From Bowmanella dokdonensis (lineage in GTDB: Bacteria > Pseudomonadota > Gammaproteobacteria > Enterobacterales > Alteromonadaceae), in assembly GCF_017254865.1 (NCBI RefSeq), contig NZ_JAFKCV010000001.1:496001-560000 (forward strand): a DNA stretch of 64,000 nt. Reading direction: 5' to 3'. Positions 38,689-47,931 of the stretch are shown in pieces. A program made the translations under genes and the position numbers. Below the pieces are notes generated by a model. It saw only the letters and a program-made list of their open reading frames with translations. It was not told the DNA's origin and made no database searches. How positions within the stretch are numbered: position 1 is the stretch's first letter; each line of letters starts with the position of its first letter.

Positions 38689-39327
38689 TCAATCGGAAGA
38701 GGTCAGAGCGCGATAGCGACGCTTAACCGGTCGCAGCAGTTTATCTTTTCTAAAGCCCAGCAGTATTGCCAGCATGGCGATATAAATCAGCGGCTGGACA
38801 ATATCGGATTTGACCGACCAGATATAGTGCAGGGCCACCAGGGCGGCGGCCGGGTAGATCCAGTTATGCAGGCTTTGCCATCTGCGGACCATTTTACGCT
38901 GCGCCGCCTGGGTAGAGGTCAGTGTTAACGCCAACAGGATCAACCAGGCGGCCATCCCCACTGTGATATAGGGCCGCTCGATGATTTCTGCCAGCAGCAT
39001 GCGCCACTCCAGTTGCAATTCGAACAGGATAAAACTGGCCAGATGCAAAAAGGCATAGAAGAAAGCGTACAAGCCGAGCAGACGGCGAAAGCGGATAAAC
39101 TGTCCCTGTTTAAACATCTTGGCCAAAGGTGACATGGTCAGCGACAACAACAACAGGTTAAAGGCACTGATGCCGGTAAAGTGCAGCACGGCCTCCACCG
39201 GGTCACCGCCCAACTGATCGCTTGCCGCCCGCCAGTAAACCAGCGTGGCCCAACCCAGGCACAATAAGTGAATCAAACCCTTGAGCAGAACAATCTGCCA
39301 GTGGCTAAAACGGATCCGCAAGCTCAT
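38689..39327 (-). CDS. msrQ: Heme-binding membrane subunit MsrQ
   Basis: This 212-residue inner-membrane b-type heme protein supplies electrons to MsrP. About six helices are visible, with His residues in helices (LHFTGISAFNLLLLSLT, YAFLHLASF, LHNWIYPAAALVALHYIWS) as expected for heme ligation. It starts where msrP ends (one-base overlap), so the pair is co-translated. Confidence 0.95.
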   Translation of the reverse strand: MSLRIRFSHWQIVLLKGLIHLLCLGWATLVYWRAASDQLGGDPVEAVLHFTGISAFNLLLLSLTMSPLAKMFKQGQFIRFRRLLGLYAFFYAFLHLASFILFELQLEWRMLLAEIIERPYITVGMAAWLILLALTLTSTQAAQRKMVRRWQSLHNWIYPAAALVALHYIWSVKSDIVQPLIYIAMLAILLGFRKDKLLRPVKRRYRALTSSD

Positions 39328-40322
39328 TAATAGTGCCGCTTCAGATCCATGCCGCTATATAGGGGAGCGACTTCATCGTAACCATTGAACAGTTGTGTAT
39401 CGATACGGTTATCCGCAAACAGGCCACCCTTGGTGATGCGTCGTTCCCTGGCCTGGCTCCAGCGTGGATGATCGACATTCGGATTCACATTGGCATAAAA
39501 GCCGTATTCATTGGCTGCCAACTGGTTCCAGGTGGTGGGCGGCTGTTTATCGGTAAGACGGATACGCACGATGGACTTGATGCTCTTAAAGCCATACTTC
39601 CAGGGCACCACCAGGCGAATCGGCGCGCCGTTTTGCGGGGGCAGGGTCTTGCCGTACAGACCGACGGATAAAATCGTCAGAGGGTGCATGGCCTCATCCA
39701 ACCGCAGGCCCTCTACGTAGGGGTAGTCTATGCCGCCGCCCATAAAGGGGTTATTCTGGCCGGGCATCTGCTTGGGATCATAGAGGGTTTCGAAGGCAAC
39801 ATACCTGGCACTGCTAAGCGGTTTAGCCTTTTTCAGCAGGGTGGCCAGCTCAAAACCTACCCAGGGGATCACCATGGACCAGGCCTCCACGCAACGCAGG
39901 CGGTAAATACGTTCCTCCAGTGGCGCCGCTTTAAACAGATCGTCGTAGTCCAGATTGATCGGCTGTTCCACCAATCCATCGATACGCAACTTCCAGGGCT
40001 GTACCTGAAAATCCTGGGCATTGTCCCTGGGGTCGGTTTTATCGGTACCGAATTCGTAAAAGTTGTTGTGACTGATGACCTTGGTTTCCGGCGTCAGTAC
40101 CTGCTCAGTCTGGTTTGCCGCCTGGTATTCCAGGGACCGGGTCTGAAAATCTGGCTTATCTTCGCCAAACAGATTAATGGCTCTGGCTTGGGCGGAGGCC
40201 AGCAAAGCGCCGGCACCCATAAAGCCCATCTGTTTTAACAGCCTGCGTCTGTCCCGGTAGATGGCCTCGTCAGTGACCTGGCTTTCTTTTAACTCACTGG
40301 GTTGTGTCAGTTTGATTCGCAT
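39327..40322 (-). CDS. msrP: Periplasmic methionine sulfoxide reductase catalytic subunit MsrP
   Basis: This 331-residue molybdopterin enzyme repairs oxidised methionine in periplasmic proteins. It has a Tat signal (RRRLLK at 25-30, hydrophobic core to about 48). The molybdenum-ligand cysteine lies in [13 protein letters not shown] (near 143). [16 protein letters not shown] is the conserved late segment. It uses electrons from MsrQ and is part of the envelope quality-control set in this window. Confidence 0.95.
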   Translation of the reverse strand: MRIKLTQPSELKESQVTDEAIYRDRRRLLKQMGFMGAGALLASAQARAINLFGEDKPDFQTRSLEYQAANQTEQVLTPETKVISHNNFYEFGTDKTDPRDNAQDFQVQPWKLRIDGLVEQPINLDYDDLFKAAPLEERIYRLRCVEAWSMVIPWVGFELATLLKKAKPLSSARYVAFETLYDPKQMPGQNNPFMGGGIDYPYVEGLRLDEAMHPLTILSVGLYGKTLPPQNGAPIRLVVPWKYGFKSIKSIVRIRLTDKQPPTTWNQLAANEYGFYANVNPNVDHPRWSQARERRITKGGLFADNRIDTQLFNGYDEVAPLYSGMDLKRHY

Positions 40323-40425
40323 GCTGCCCCTCTGCCGGTGGATTAATCAGGCTTTTATCACTCCATACGCATCAGGACAGGATTTATGACCAAATAGTTG
40401 CAATATTTCCCCGCCAACAATGATT

Positions 40426-41544
40426 CTAATTGTGCAACAGCTTTTCCAGTTGCTGCTGGTAGTCGGCGATGGGACCTATCTGCCTGTCCACCCAGTCGGG
40501 GTTATAGTAAGTCTCCAGATAGCGCTCGCCGCTGTCACATAGCAGGGTCACGATAGAGCCGGACTTGCCCTGGCTGCGCAGGATCTCAGCCTGCTGCAGG
40601 GCGCCCCACATATTAGTGCCGGTAGAGGGGCCGACTTTTCTGCCGAGCAGGGATTCCAGCCACAGCATGGTGGCAATACTGGCCCCATCCGGCACCTGCA
40701 GCATGTCATCGACCACGCTGGGCACAAAAGAAGGCTCCACCCTGGGGCGGCCAATGCCTTCAATTCTGCTGCCGCATGAGGTCAAAGCCGGATCGCCGCT
40801 TTTGAAGTAGGGATAAAATACCGAGTTGTCCGGGTCCACCACCAGCAGGCGGGTGTCGAAGCATTTGTAACGGATATAACGGCCGATGGTGGCGCTGGTA
40901 CCGCCAGTGCCGGCGCTCATGACAATCCAGGAAGGAATGGGATGGCGCTCGAACTGCATCTGTTCGAAGATGCTGCAGGCGATATTGTTGTTACCACGCC
41001 AGTCGGTGGCCCGCTCTGCATAGGTAAATTGATCCATATAATGGCCGTTGAGCTCCCTGGCCAGTCGTTCGGATTCGGCATAAATCTGATCACTCTTGTC
41101 CACGAAATGGCACTTGCCGCCGTAGAACTCGATCTGCTGGATCTTACGCTGGGCCGTATTGCGGGGCATTACGGCAATAAAAGGCAGACCGAGCAGGCGG
41201 GCGAAGTAAGCTTCTGACACGGCCGTGCTGCCGGATGAAGATTCGATTATCGCCGTATGCTGGCTTATCCAGCCGTTGGTCAACCCATACAGGTACAAAG
41301 AGCGGGCCAGACGATGCTTAAGACTGCCGGTGGGGTGCGTACTCTCGTCCTTAAGATAAAAATCGATCCCCTCAAAACCTGGCACGTCCAGTTTAATCAG
41401 ATGGGTATCGGAGGAACGCTGGAAATCAGCCTGAATACTTTCTATGGCCCGGTGGGCCCAATCTCTGCACATCTCGCTGCTCTTATTGCCGCTACTATGG
41501 GCTGAGAAGCTATCGCTCCGGGCCCGGAATTGCAAGTTCAGCAA
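40426..41544 (-). CDS. PLP-dependent cysteine synthase-family protein (possible Cds1-type)
   Basis: This protein of up to 372 residues has the fold-type II PLP architecture of cysteine synthase. The PLP lysine is in PTGSLKHR (near K76), the substrate loop is [14 protein letters not shown] (near 100), and the phosphate-binding loop [12 protein letters not shown] (near 210). The N-terminal segment [21 protein letters not shown] resembles mycobacterial L-cysteine desulfhydrase Cds1 more than CysK. It may therefore make sulfide and pyruvate from cysteine; this is inference. The start is TTG at 41544, five bases after the stop of a 43-aa membrane ORF; ATG at 41472 is an alternative. Confidence 0.8.
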   Translation of the reverse strand: MLNLQFRARSDSFSAHSSGNKSSEMCRDWAHRAIESIQADFQRSSDTHLIKLDVPGFEGIDFYLKDESTHPTGSLKHRLARSLYLYGLTNGWISQHTAIIESSSGSTAVSEAYFARLLGLPFIAVMPRNTAQRKIQQIEFYGGKCHFVDKSDQIYAESERLARELNGHYMDQFTYAERATDWRGNNNIACSIFEQMQFERHPIPSWIVMSAGTGGTSATIGRYIRYKCFDTRLLVVDPDNSVFYPYFKSGDPALTSCGSRIEGIGRPRVEPSFVPSVVDDMLQVPDGASIATMLWLESLLGRKVGPSTGTNMWGALQQAEILRSQGKSGSIVTLLCDSGERYLETYYNPDWVDRQIGPIADYQQQLEKLLHN

Positions 41545-41549
41545 GCCGT

Positions 41550-41681
41550 CTATCTACCCAGGCTGATGCGTGGAGCCGGTTTTGCCGTGGTGACGGGCTG
41601 ATCGGAATGATAGGCCAGGCCGGCTATAACCAGCAGCAGCAAAGCCAAGAGCAGAAGCAGTTTGTAAAGTCGTGACAACAT
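41550..41681 (-). CDS. 43-residue predicted membrane peptide
   Basis: This short ORF (ATG at 41681, TAG at 41550) encodes a basic start (MLSRLYK), a helix of about 17 Leu-rich residues, then a polar tail [19 protein letters not shown]. It fits a single-pass small protein with N-in topology. Its stop is five bases from the TTG start of the cysteine-synthase-like gene, which suggests translational coupling. No strong ribosome site was seen, so it could be a leader peptide or not be translated. Confidence 0.5.
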   Translation of the reverse strand: MLSRLYKLLLLLALLLLVIAGLAYHSDQPVTTAKPAPRISLGR

Positions 41682-41922
41682 CTTCAATGTCAATTAGTGG
41701 TTTTTAATGCAGTGTCACCAGTTCGTCTATTCTCTCACCAATAGTAGAAAAAACTGTAAATATCTGATCTGAAATATGAATGTTTGCTGAGGATGGCAAG
41801 GCCAGGTAAAGGGCGGTGGTTGATCTTTGAACAGTCGATTGTCAACCGTGACTTTTGCCTTGAAATCCAGCAAACTTGCCGCCACTAATGTCCCTGGATT
41901 ATTACAATAAGAGATTGAAATT

Positions 41923-42702
41923 ATGGCTCGCAACTATGTGTTACTGGACAAGGAAGCTCACAAGAAGGTCAAGATCAAGCAGGATCCCAATCTGGCCCAT
42001 GCAAAAGGCTCGCATCTGGTGGGGGTTTCCATTCGCGAATTTGCCCGTGCATCCAGCGCAGTTCCCCTGGTGTTTATCAAGGATGACTCCGCCAATCGCT
42101 ACCATTGTGCAGGTGTCTATGGTCTGACCGAAGGGGTAAACCTCTATTATTCAGACGAGGGTTGGCAGAGCCATTTTGCCCCGCTTAATCTGCAGCGCTA
42201 CCCATTTGATGTACGCCCCAACGGCGAGCAACTGTCTATTTTTATCGATCAGGACAGTGACAGGGTTAATGAAGAGGAAGGCGTCGCCTTGTTTAATGAA
42301 GATGGGTCGGTCTCCCAATACATGGACAGTCGCCAGAAAATGCTGGCCGATCTGGTCAACAGCGAGAACATCACCCAGGATTTCATCAAAAAAGCCACCG
42401 AGCTGGATCTGATCGAAGAGATCAAACTAGGCGTGCGCTATGCCAGCGGTGAACAGCGTCAACTCGTTGGCCTGTATGGCATCAGCGAGGAAAAACTGCT
42501 CAAGCTGGAAGACGAAGAGGTGGTTAAACTGCACCGCAACGGTTATCTGGGCGCCATGTATGCCATGTTGAGCTCTATGGGCCAGTTGAACCGCCTGGTA
42601 CAACTGTCGCAGAAATCTGCCCAGCCCATTGTGGGGATTCAGATCCTGCCTAAAGAACAGCCACAGGCTGACGCTGCAAAGGAAGCCGCCAAAGCCAACT
42701 GA
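41923..42702 (+). CDS. SapC-family protein
   Basis: This 259-residue protein matches the SapC family (first named from a Campylobacter S-layer locus): HLVGVSIREFARASSAVPLVFIKD near 31-54, then PLNLQRYPFDVRP near 88-100 and a segment with GEQRQLVGLYGISEEKLLKLEDE. There is no signal peptide. The function is unknown in gammaproteobacteria; the S-layer link may not apply. The tail is Ala/Lys-rich. It is a single gene followed by a terminator and the dcw promoter. Confidence 0.85.
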   Translation: MARNYVLLDKEAHKKVKIKQDPNLAHAKGSHLVGVSIREFARASSAVPLVFIKDDSANRYHCAGVYGLTEGVNLYYSDEGWQSHFAPLNLQRYPFDVRPNGEQLSIFIDQDSDRVNEEEGVALFNEDGSVSQYMDSRQKMLADLVNSENITQDFIKKATELDLIEEIKLGVRYASGEQRQLVGLYGISEEKLLKLEDEEVVKLHRNGYLGAMYAMLSSMGQLNRLVQLSQKSAQPIVGIQILPKEQPQADAAKEAAKAN

Positions 42703-42710
42703 TTTACCGG

Positions 42711-42737
42711 CCCCGCAACGTCAGATTGCGGGGTATT
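42711..42737 (+). terminator. Terminator of the SapC-family gene
   Basis: CCCCGCAA (42711-42718) pairs with TTGCGGGG (42726-42733), followed by a short TATTT. The U-tract is weak. Confidence 0.6.
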
Positions 42738-42900
42738 TCCCCGTCTCCTCTCTTTTTCCTCGCTACTACGACAAAGCTTTCCCAGCTTAAAAATGGCCAC
42801 AGTGATCCAGGCTTACCACTTTTTTCCACCTTATCAATAACTTCGACAAAGGCCCTGATATTTCTGGCTTGCAGGCCCAAATAGCGCGGCCTTTTATTCC

Positions 42901-42930
42901 TTGACACTGGCCAGTAGTGGTACCTAAACT
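42901..42930 (+). promoter_or_regulatory. Promoter of the dcw cluster (Pmra)
   Basis: A perfect TTGACA at 42901-42906 is followed after 18 bp by TAAACT (42925-42930). The predicted start is near 42937, so the MraZ boxes begin at about +2. Confidence 0.7.
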
Positions 42931-42938
42931 GTCAAACG

Positions 42939-42962
42939 TGGGTAAAAGTGGCAAAAAGTGGA
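42939..42962 (+). promoter_or_regulatory. Probable MraZ operator, three direct repeats
   Basis: TGGG (42939), TGGC (42949) and TGGA (42959) recur with an exact 10-bp period, separated by A-rich spacers. In E. coli MraZ binds TGGGN repeats spaced by 5 nt in the same place. Only the first box matches fully. Confidence 0.65.
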
Positions 42963-42989
42963 AAAAATAATTTTAATAAGGCTAGGGGA

Positions 42990-43448
42990 ATGTTCCGCGG
43001 CGCTAACGCAATCAATCTGGACAATAAAGGACGTGTAACGATTCCAACCCGTTACCGCCAGGCGTTGCTGGATGATTGTCAGGGACAGCTGGTTTGTACC
43101 ATCGATATACAGCAACCCTGTTTGCTACTTTACCCACTCTCCGAATGGGAAGAGATCGAGCTCAAGCTCAGCAGGCTATCCAGTATGAATCCCCATGAGC
43201 GGCGCTTACAGCGTCTGCTGTTGGGCTATGCGCTGGAGGGCAGCATGGACGGCAATGGTCGTTTCCTGTTGTCCGGTCCTTTGCGCCAGCATGCCAAGCT
43301 GGACAAGCAATTAATGCTGGTGGGGCAACTGAATAAGTTCGAGCTCTGGGACACCAGTATCTGGCAACAGCAGATACATGACGATATTGAGACCGAGCAA
43401 CAGGGCGGCTTCGAGTTAACAGAGAGATTGCAGGACTTCTCACTATAA
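42990..43448 (+). CDS. mraZ: Transcriptional regulator MraZ
   Basis: This 152-residue protein contains two AbrB-like DNA-binding repeats (about 1-70 and 75-140) with the [19 protein letters not shown] start. It represses the dcw promoter in E. coli. The ATG at 42990 has AAGG eight bases upstream; a longer in-frame start at 42948 lies within the operator and is rejected. Its TAA overlaps the rsmH ATG by one base. Confidence 0.96.
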   Translation: MFRGANAINLDNKGRVTIPTRYRQALLDDCQGQLVCTIDIQQPCLLLYPLSEWEEIELKLSRLSSMNPHERRLQRLLLGYALEGSMDGNGRFLLSGPLRQHAKLDKQLMLVGQLNKFELWDTSIWQQQIHDDIETEQQGGFELTERLQDFSL

Positions 43449-44383
43449 TGTCCACCGATTATGCGCATCAGTCGGTGTTGCTCCAGGAATCCATCGAGGG
43501 CCTGGCAGTCAAACCCGACGGAATCTACCTCGACGCCACCTTTGGTCGCGGCGGGCATTCCCGCGCCATCCTCGCGCAATTATCCGCCCAGGGTCGTCTG
43601 ATTGCCCTGGATCGGGACCTCCAGGCTATTGAGGCAGCCAAAACGTTCGCTGAGGATCCCAGATTTGAAATCCATCATACCTCTTTCTCCAAACTGTTAT
43701 CCCTGACTGACAAGCTTGGCCTGACCGGCAAGCTGGACGGTATCCTGATGGATCTGGGCGTTTCCTCGCCGCAGTTGGACGACCCCCAGCGCGGTTTCAG
43801 TTTTATGCGTGACGGGCCCCTCGATATGCGTATGGACACCACCCGGGGCATCAGTGCCGCCAACTGGCTGGCTGTGGCCGAACTGGAAGACATAGTCCAG
43901 GTGCTCAAGGAGTACGGCGAAGAACGCTTTGCCCGTCGGATTGCCCATGCCATTGTCGAGACCCGCGATGAACACCCCCTGACCCGCACCGGTCAACTGG
44001 CCAAACTGATCGACGATGCCGTGCCGGTGAAGGAAAAACACAAGCATCCTGCTACCCGAAGCTTTCAGGCCATCCGTATTTTTATCAACAGCGAACTGGA
44101 CGAAGTGACCCTGACTCTGGAAGGGGCCCTCACAGCACTGCAAGCCGGCGGCCGCCTGGCCGTCATCAGTTTTCACTCCCTGGAAGATCGCCTGGTCAAG
44201 CGCTTCATGAGGGAAAAGAGCCGGGGAAGGCAGGTCCCCATGGGATTGCCAATAATGGAAGCTGAGCTTAACGCCAGCAAATCCATGCGATTGATCGGCA
44301 AAGCTATCATGCCTTCCGAGCAAGAGCTGGCGAGGAACAACCGGGCACGGAGTTCAGTGCTCAGGGTGGCGGAAAAGCTATGA
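43448..44383 (+). CDS. rsmH: 16S rRNA (cytosine(1402)-N4)-methyltransferase RsmH
   Basis: This 311-residue SAM enzyme N4-methylates C1402, the same nucleotide modified by RsmI elsewhere in this window. The SAM loop is [14 protein letters not shown] (about 28-41), with [18 protein letters not shown] and [16 protein letters not shown] as family blocks. It overlaps ftsL by four bases (ATGA). Confidence 0.97.
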   Translation: MSTDYAHQSVLLQESIEGLAVKPDGIYLDATFGRGGHSRAILAQLSAQGRLIALDRDLQAIEAAKTFAEDPRFEIHHTSFSKLLSLTDKLGLTGKLDGILMDLGVSSPQLDDPQRGFSFMRDGPLDMRMDTTRGISAANWLAVAELEDIVQVLKEYGEERFARRIAHAIVETRDEHPLTRTGQLAKLIDDAVPVKEKHKHPATRSFQAIRIFINSELDEVTLTLEGALTALQAGGRLAVISFHSLEDRLVKRFMREKSRGRQVPMGLPIMEAELNASKSMRLIGKAIMPSEQELARNNRARSSVLRVAEKL

Positions 44384-44700
44384 AAGACGGCCAGACCCAG
44401 TTCAGCCTCGTCAGTCTGATATGGACGGATCTGACTCGCCACCCCGGGCGAGTTTTGTTGTATTTAATGGTCCTGATTAGTGCCGCTGCGGTTATCCTCA
44501 GCTCTCATCACAACAGACAACTGGCCATCGCCCATGAACAACTGATGCAACAGCGCGACCAACTGGATGTGGAGTGGCGTCATCTGTTGCTGGAGCAAAG
44601 TGCCCTGACAGAACATAATCGTCTGGAAAGCCTGGTGCGCAAGCAATTGAACATGCGCCGTCCTACCGCCGAAGATGAAGTAGTGGTGAGGATACGATGA
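44380..44700 (+). CDS. ftsL: Cell division protein FtsL
   Basis: This 106-residue bitopic protein has a cytoplasmic N-terminus, a membrane helix (about 27-46) and a periplasmic leucine-zipper-like coil (about 50-90). It forms the FtsQLB complex that triggers septal synthesis by FtsWI. Sequence conservation is low in the family; the place between rsmH and ftsI is diagnostic. It overlaps both neighbours by four bases. Confidence 0.93.
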   Translation: MKDGQTQFSLVSLIWTDLTRHPGRVLLYLMVLISAAAVILSSHHNRQLAIAHEQLMQQRDQLDVEWRHLLLEQSALTEHNRLESLVRKQLNMRRPTAEDEVVVRIR

Positions 44701-46439
44701 GCAGCACCAGACAAGCCAAGAAGAACCTCAAGCCCAGGCTGGTGGAGTGGCGTTTCATGCTGGTGGCCTTTCTGGTCATCTGCGTTTTTGCCACCCTGGT
44801 GGCCAGGGCTGCCTATATTCAGGTGATCGAGCCCGATTCACTGATTCAGCAGGGTGACAATCGCACCAAACGGACCCGTTATACTCAGGTTCACAGAGGA
44901 ATCATCACTGACAGAAATGGCGAGGAACTGGCCGTCAGCGTGCCGGTCCGCGCAATCTATGCCGATCCCAAGATTATTCACGATCACGGCGGTTTCAATG
45001 ATATGCGTCGTTGGCAGGCCCTGGCTGATGTGTTGGGTCAGGACCTGACCGCGATACAGCAGCGCACCTCCGATCCGCGCCGTCGCTTCGTTTATATCGA
45101 GCGCCAGGTATCGCCTGCCATGGCTGAGTATGTGGAGCAGTTGGATCTGCCGGGCATCTACCTGCGCAACGAGTCCCGCCGTTACTATCCGGCCGGTGAA
45201 GTATCCGCCCAGCTTATCGGCTTTACGGACGTGGACGACAGGGGTATCGAGGGTATTGAACGCCTCTACAATGACTGGCTGACCGGCACTCCGGGGTCCA
45301 GGAATATCCGCCGGGACGCCAAAGGCCGTCAGGTGGAAATTCTCGATGAAACCCAGGGGGAGGCGGGTAAAGATCTGCAACTGACTATCGATCAGCGCAT
45401 CCAGGCCCTGGCCTATAAGGAGCTAAAACTGGCGGTCGGCACCTACAAGGCGGCTTCCGGTTCGGCGGTGGTGCTGGACATCAAGACCAGCGAGATCCTG
45501 GCAATGGTCAACAGCCCTTCCTTTAATCCTAATAACCGCAGTAATGTCTCTGCGCACCGGATCCGTAATCGCGCCATTACAGACACGTTTGAACCGGGCT
45601 CCACAGCCAAGCCCCTGGCCGTGCTGGCGGCCCTGGAGTTCGGCTCGGCTGATCTGAATGATGTGCTGGATACTTCCCCCGGTTGGATGCGGGTGGGAGG
45701 CAGTCTGGTTCAGGACGGTAAAAACTACGGACAGTTGGATCTTACCGGCATTATCCGCAAGTCCAGCAACATGGGTACGTCCAAGCTGGCGCTGTCTGTG
45801 CCCAAGGAACACTTTATCGACCTTTTCTACCAGGTCGGGATGGTGGGCGACACCGGTACCAATCTGGTGGGAGAAAGCGGTGGCATCTTTCACGAGCGCA
45901 ACCGCTGGTCTGATTTTGAGCTGGCGACCCTCTCCTTTGGTTACGGATTGTCTGTCACCACCCTGCAACTGGCGCGGATGTACAGCATTCTGGGCAATGG
46001 CGGTAAAAAGCGTCCGTTAAGTATCGTCAGGGCCGGGCAGTTGCCTCCCGCCGAGCAGGTCCTGAGTAAGGATTATGCCAAGGCCATGGTGGAGATGCTG
46101 GAAACGGTGGTCCTTGACGGCGGCACGGCGCCCAAAGCCCGCGTGCCCGGCTACCGGGTGGCCGGCAAGACGGGCACCAGCCGTAAAGCCGTGGCAGGCG
46201 GTTATGGTGAGGAATATGTCAATATCTTTGCCGGCCTGGCACCGGTGTCCGATCCACAGGTGGTAGTAGTGATACTGATCAACGAACCCGGTGGGGACCT
46301 CTATTATGCCGGAGATACGGCGGCACCGGTGTTTGCCCGCGTCATGGGCGGCACTCTGCAGTTATTGAATATTCCCCCCGACGACAAGGCCGTGTCATCC
46401 CTGGCTGCAGTTAAAGGAGGACGGCGACATGACTCCTGA
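44697..46439 (+). CDS. ftsI: Septal peptidoglycan transpeptidase FtsI (PBP3)
   Basis: This 580-residue class B penicillin-binding protein cross-links septal peptidoglycan with FtsW. It has an N-terminal membrane helix (about 18-40), a pedestal domain (about 60-220), and a transpeptidase domain with catalytic motifs S302-T-A-K305, SSN 356-358 and KTG 491-493. It ends in RGGRRHDS-type basic residues that overlap murE by 11 bases. Confidence 0.97.
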   Translation: MSSTRQAKKNLKPRLVEWRFMLVAFLVICVFATLVARAAYIQVIEPDSLIQQGDNRTKRTRYTQVHRGIITDRNGEELAVSVPVRAIYADPKIIHDHGGFNDMRRWQALADVLGQDLTAIQQRTSDPRRRFVYIERQVSPAMAEYVEQLDLPGIYLRNESRRYYPAGEVSAQLIGFTDVDDRGIEGIERLYNDWLTGTPGSRNIRRDAKGRQVEILDETQGEAGKDLQLTIDQRIQALAYKELKLAVGTYKAASGSAVVLDIKTSEILAMVNSPSFNPNNRSNVSAHRIRNRAITDTFEPGSTAKPLAVLAALEFGSADLNDVLDTSPGWMRVGGSLVQDGKNYGQLDLTGIIRKSSNMGTSKLALSVPKEHFIDLFYQVGMVGDTGTNLVGESGGIFHERNRWSDFELATLSFGYGLSVTTLQLARMYSILGNGGKKRPLSIVRAGQLPPAEQVLSKDYAKAMVEMLETVVLDGGTAPKARVPGYRVAGKTGTSRKAVAGGYGEEYVNIFAGLAPVSDPQVVVVILINEPGGDLYYAGDTAAPVFARVMGGTLQLLNIPPDDKAVSSLAAVKGGRRHDS

Positions 46440-47931
46440 CAAGCCGATGAATCTGCGCAGCCTGCTATTGCCTTTTGGTATCGAGGCCCCAGCCATTGAG
46501 TTGCAGGACATGGTGCTGGATAGCCGTGAGGTCGCCATTCACAAACTCTTCGTGGCCGTAGCCGGCCACAAGTTGGACGGCCGGAATTTTATTCCCCAGG
46601 CCATCAGTCTGGGTGCCAAGGCCATTCTGGCCGAAACGGCGGACGAAGCGGCCCATGGTCAGATGGAAATGCGTGAGCAGTCCCTGATTGTACAGTTCTA
46701 CCGACTCTCAGAACGACTCAGTGCGCTGGCTGCGGAATTTTTTCAGCATCCGGCCAGCGGACTGCAGGTGGCCGCAGTCACCGGCACCAACGGCAAGACC
46801 AGTACAGTGCAGCTTATCGCCCAGATGAGTGAACTGCTTGGTCACAGAGCCGGATCCATAGGAACGCTGGGGGCGGGTTTACTCGGCAATATGCAGGAAG
46901 TGGGCAATACCACGCCTGACGCCATCAGCATGCACAGGCTGCTGCGGGAAATGAGTCATCAGGGCGGCCAGGTGGTGGCGCTGGAAGCCTCTTCCCATGC
47001 GCTGGTGCAACACCGAATCGCCAGCTTGAAAACGGATGTGGCGCTCTTTACCAACCTGACCCGGGATCATCTGGACTACCATGGCGATATGAACCGCTAT
47101 GCGGCGGCCAAGCGTCTGTTGCTCAATCAGCCGGGCCTGAAGTCAGTGGTGCTCAATCAGCAGGACGAGGAGAGCCTGAACTGGCTGGCCCTGGCCAAAG
47201 AGCGCAAAGAGCTGATCTTTTACGGCCTGGAGACGCCGCGCTTTAACACGTTGCCTTATCTGGTTGCCGACAGGGTCGAATACCTGCCTGAGGGAACCCG
47301 CATCCACCTCTCCAGCCACCTGGGTGAAGCCGAGCTGCATTCATCCCTGTTAGGCCAGTTCAATGTATTGAACCTGCTTGGCGCCATGGCCGTGCAGCTT
47401 TGCCTGGGACATGGGTTTGAAAGGATCACCAGAGCGGCTCAACTGGTTAAGCCCGTCCCCGGACGGTTGGAGGTCTTTCACAGCGAGGGACTGCCGACCC
47501 TGGTGGTGGATTATGCCCACACCCCAGACGCCCTCGAACAGGCGCTTAAAGCCTTGCGTGACCATGCAAGGGGCAGGGTGTTTGTGATCTTTGGTTGCGG
47601 TGGCGACAGGGATAAGGGGAAGCGCCCTTTGATGGGACGAATTGCCGAGCAGCAAGCCGATGTGGTGGTGATCACCAATGACAACAGCCGCTCGGAAGAT
47701 CCACAGCAGATTGCCAGGGATATCCTGACCGGCCTGGAAAAACCGGAAAAAGCCCAGGTAGAACTGGATCGCAGAGTCGCCATCAAACAGGCCATGGGGC
47801 ACGCAAAACCCGGCGATATCCTGCTGCTGGCCGGCAAGGGCCATGAAAACTACCAGATTATCGGTGACAACAAAATCAACTATGACGAGCGTGAATACGC
47901 CAACGAATTGATAAAGGGGACAATAAGGTGA
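46429..47931 (+). CDS. murE: UDP-MurNAc-tripeptide synthetase MurE
   Basis: This 500-residue ATP-dependent ligase adds the third stem-peptide residue, expected to be meso-diaminopimelate. The P-loop is GTNGKTST (119-126), and the carbamylated-lysine region and YAHTPDALE (362-370) are conserved. The amino-acid selecting motif reads DNSR (418-421) instead of the usual DNPR of DAP-adding enzymes; the Arg that contacts DAP is kept. It overlaps ftsI by 11 bases and murF by four (GTGA). Confidence 0.96.
   Translation: MTPDKPMNLRSLLLPFGIEAPAIELQDMVLDSREVAIHKLFVAVAGHKLDGRNFIPQAISLGAKAILAETADEAAHGQMEMREQSLIVQFYRLSERLSALAAEFFQHPASGLQVAAVTGTNGKTSTVQLIAQMSELLGHRAGSIGTLGAGLLGNMQEVGNTTPDAISMHRLLREMSHQGGQVVALEASSHALVQHRIASLKTDVALFTNLTRDHLDYHGDMNRYAAAKRLLLNQPGLKSVVLNQQDEESLNWLALAKERKELIFYGLETPRFNTLPYLVADRVEYLPEGTRIHLSSHLGEAELHSSLLGQFNVLNLLGAMAVQLCLGHGFERITRAAQLVKPVPGRLEVFHSEGLPTLVVDYAHTPDALEQALKALRDHARGRVFVIFGCGGDRDKGKRPLMGRIAEQQADVVVITNDNSRSEDPQQIARDILTGLEKPEKAQVELDRRVAIKQAMGHAKPGDILLLAGKGHENYQIIGDNKINYDEREYANELIKGTIR

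Noticed and set aside
42939-42962. Short regularly spaced repeats that could suggest a CRISPR or iteron array
   Set aside because: Only three 4-base units at a 10-bp period; the position before mraZ explains them as MraZ boxes.
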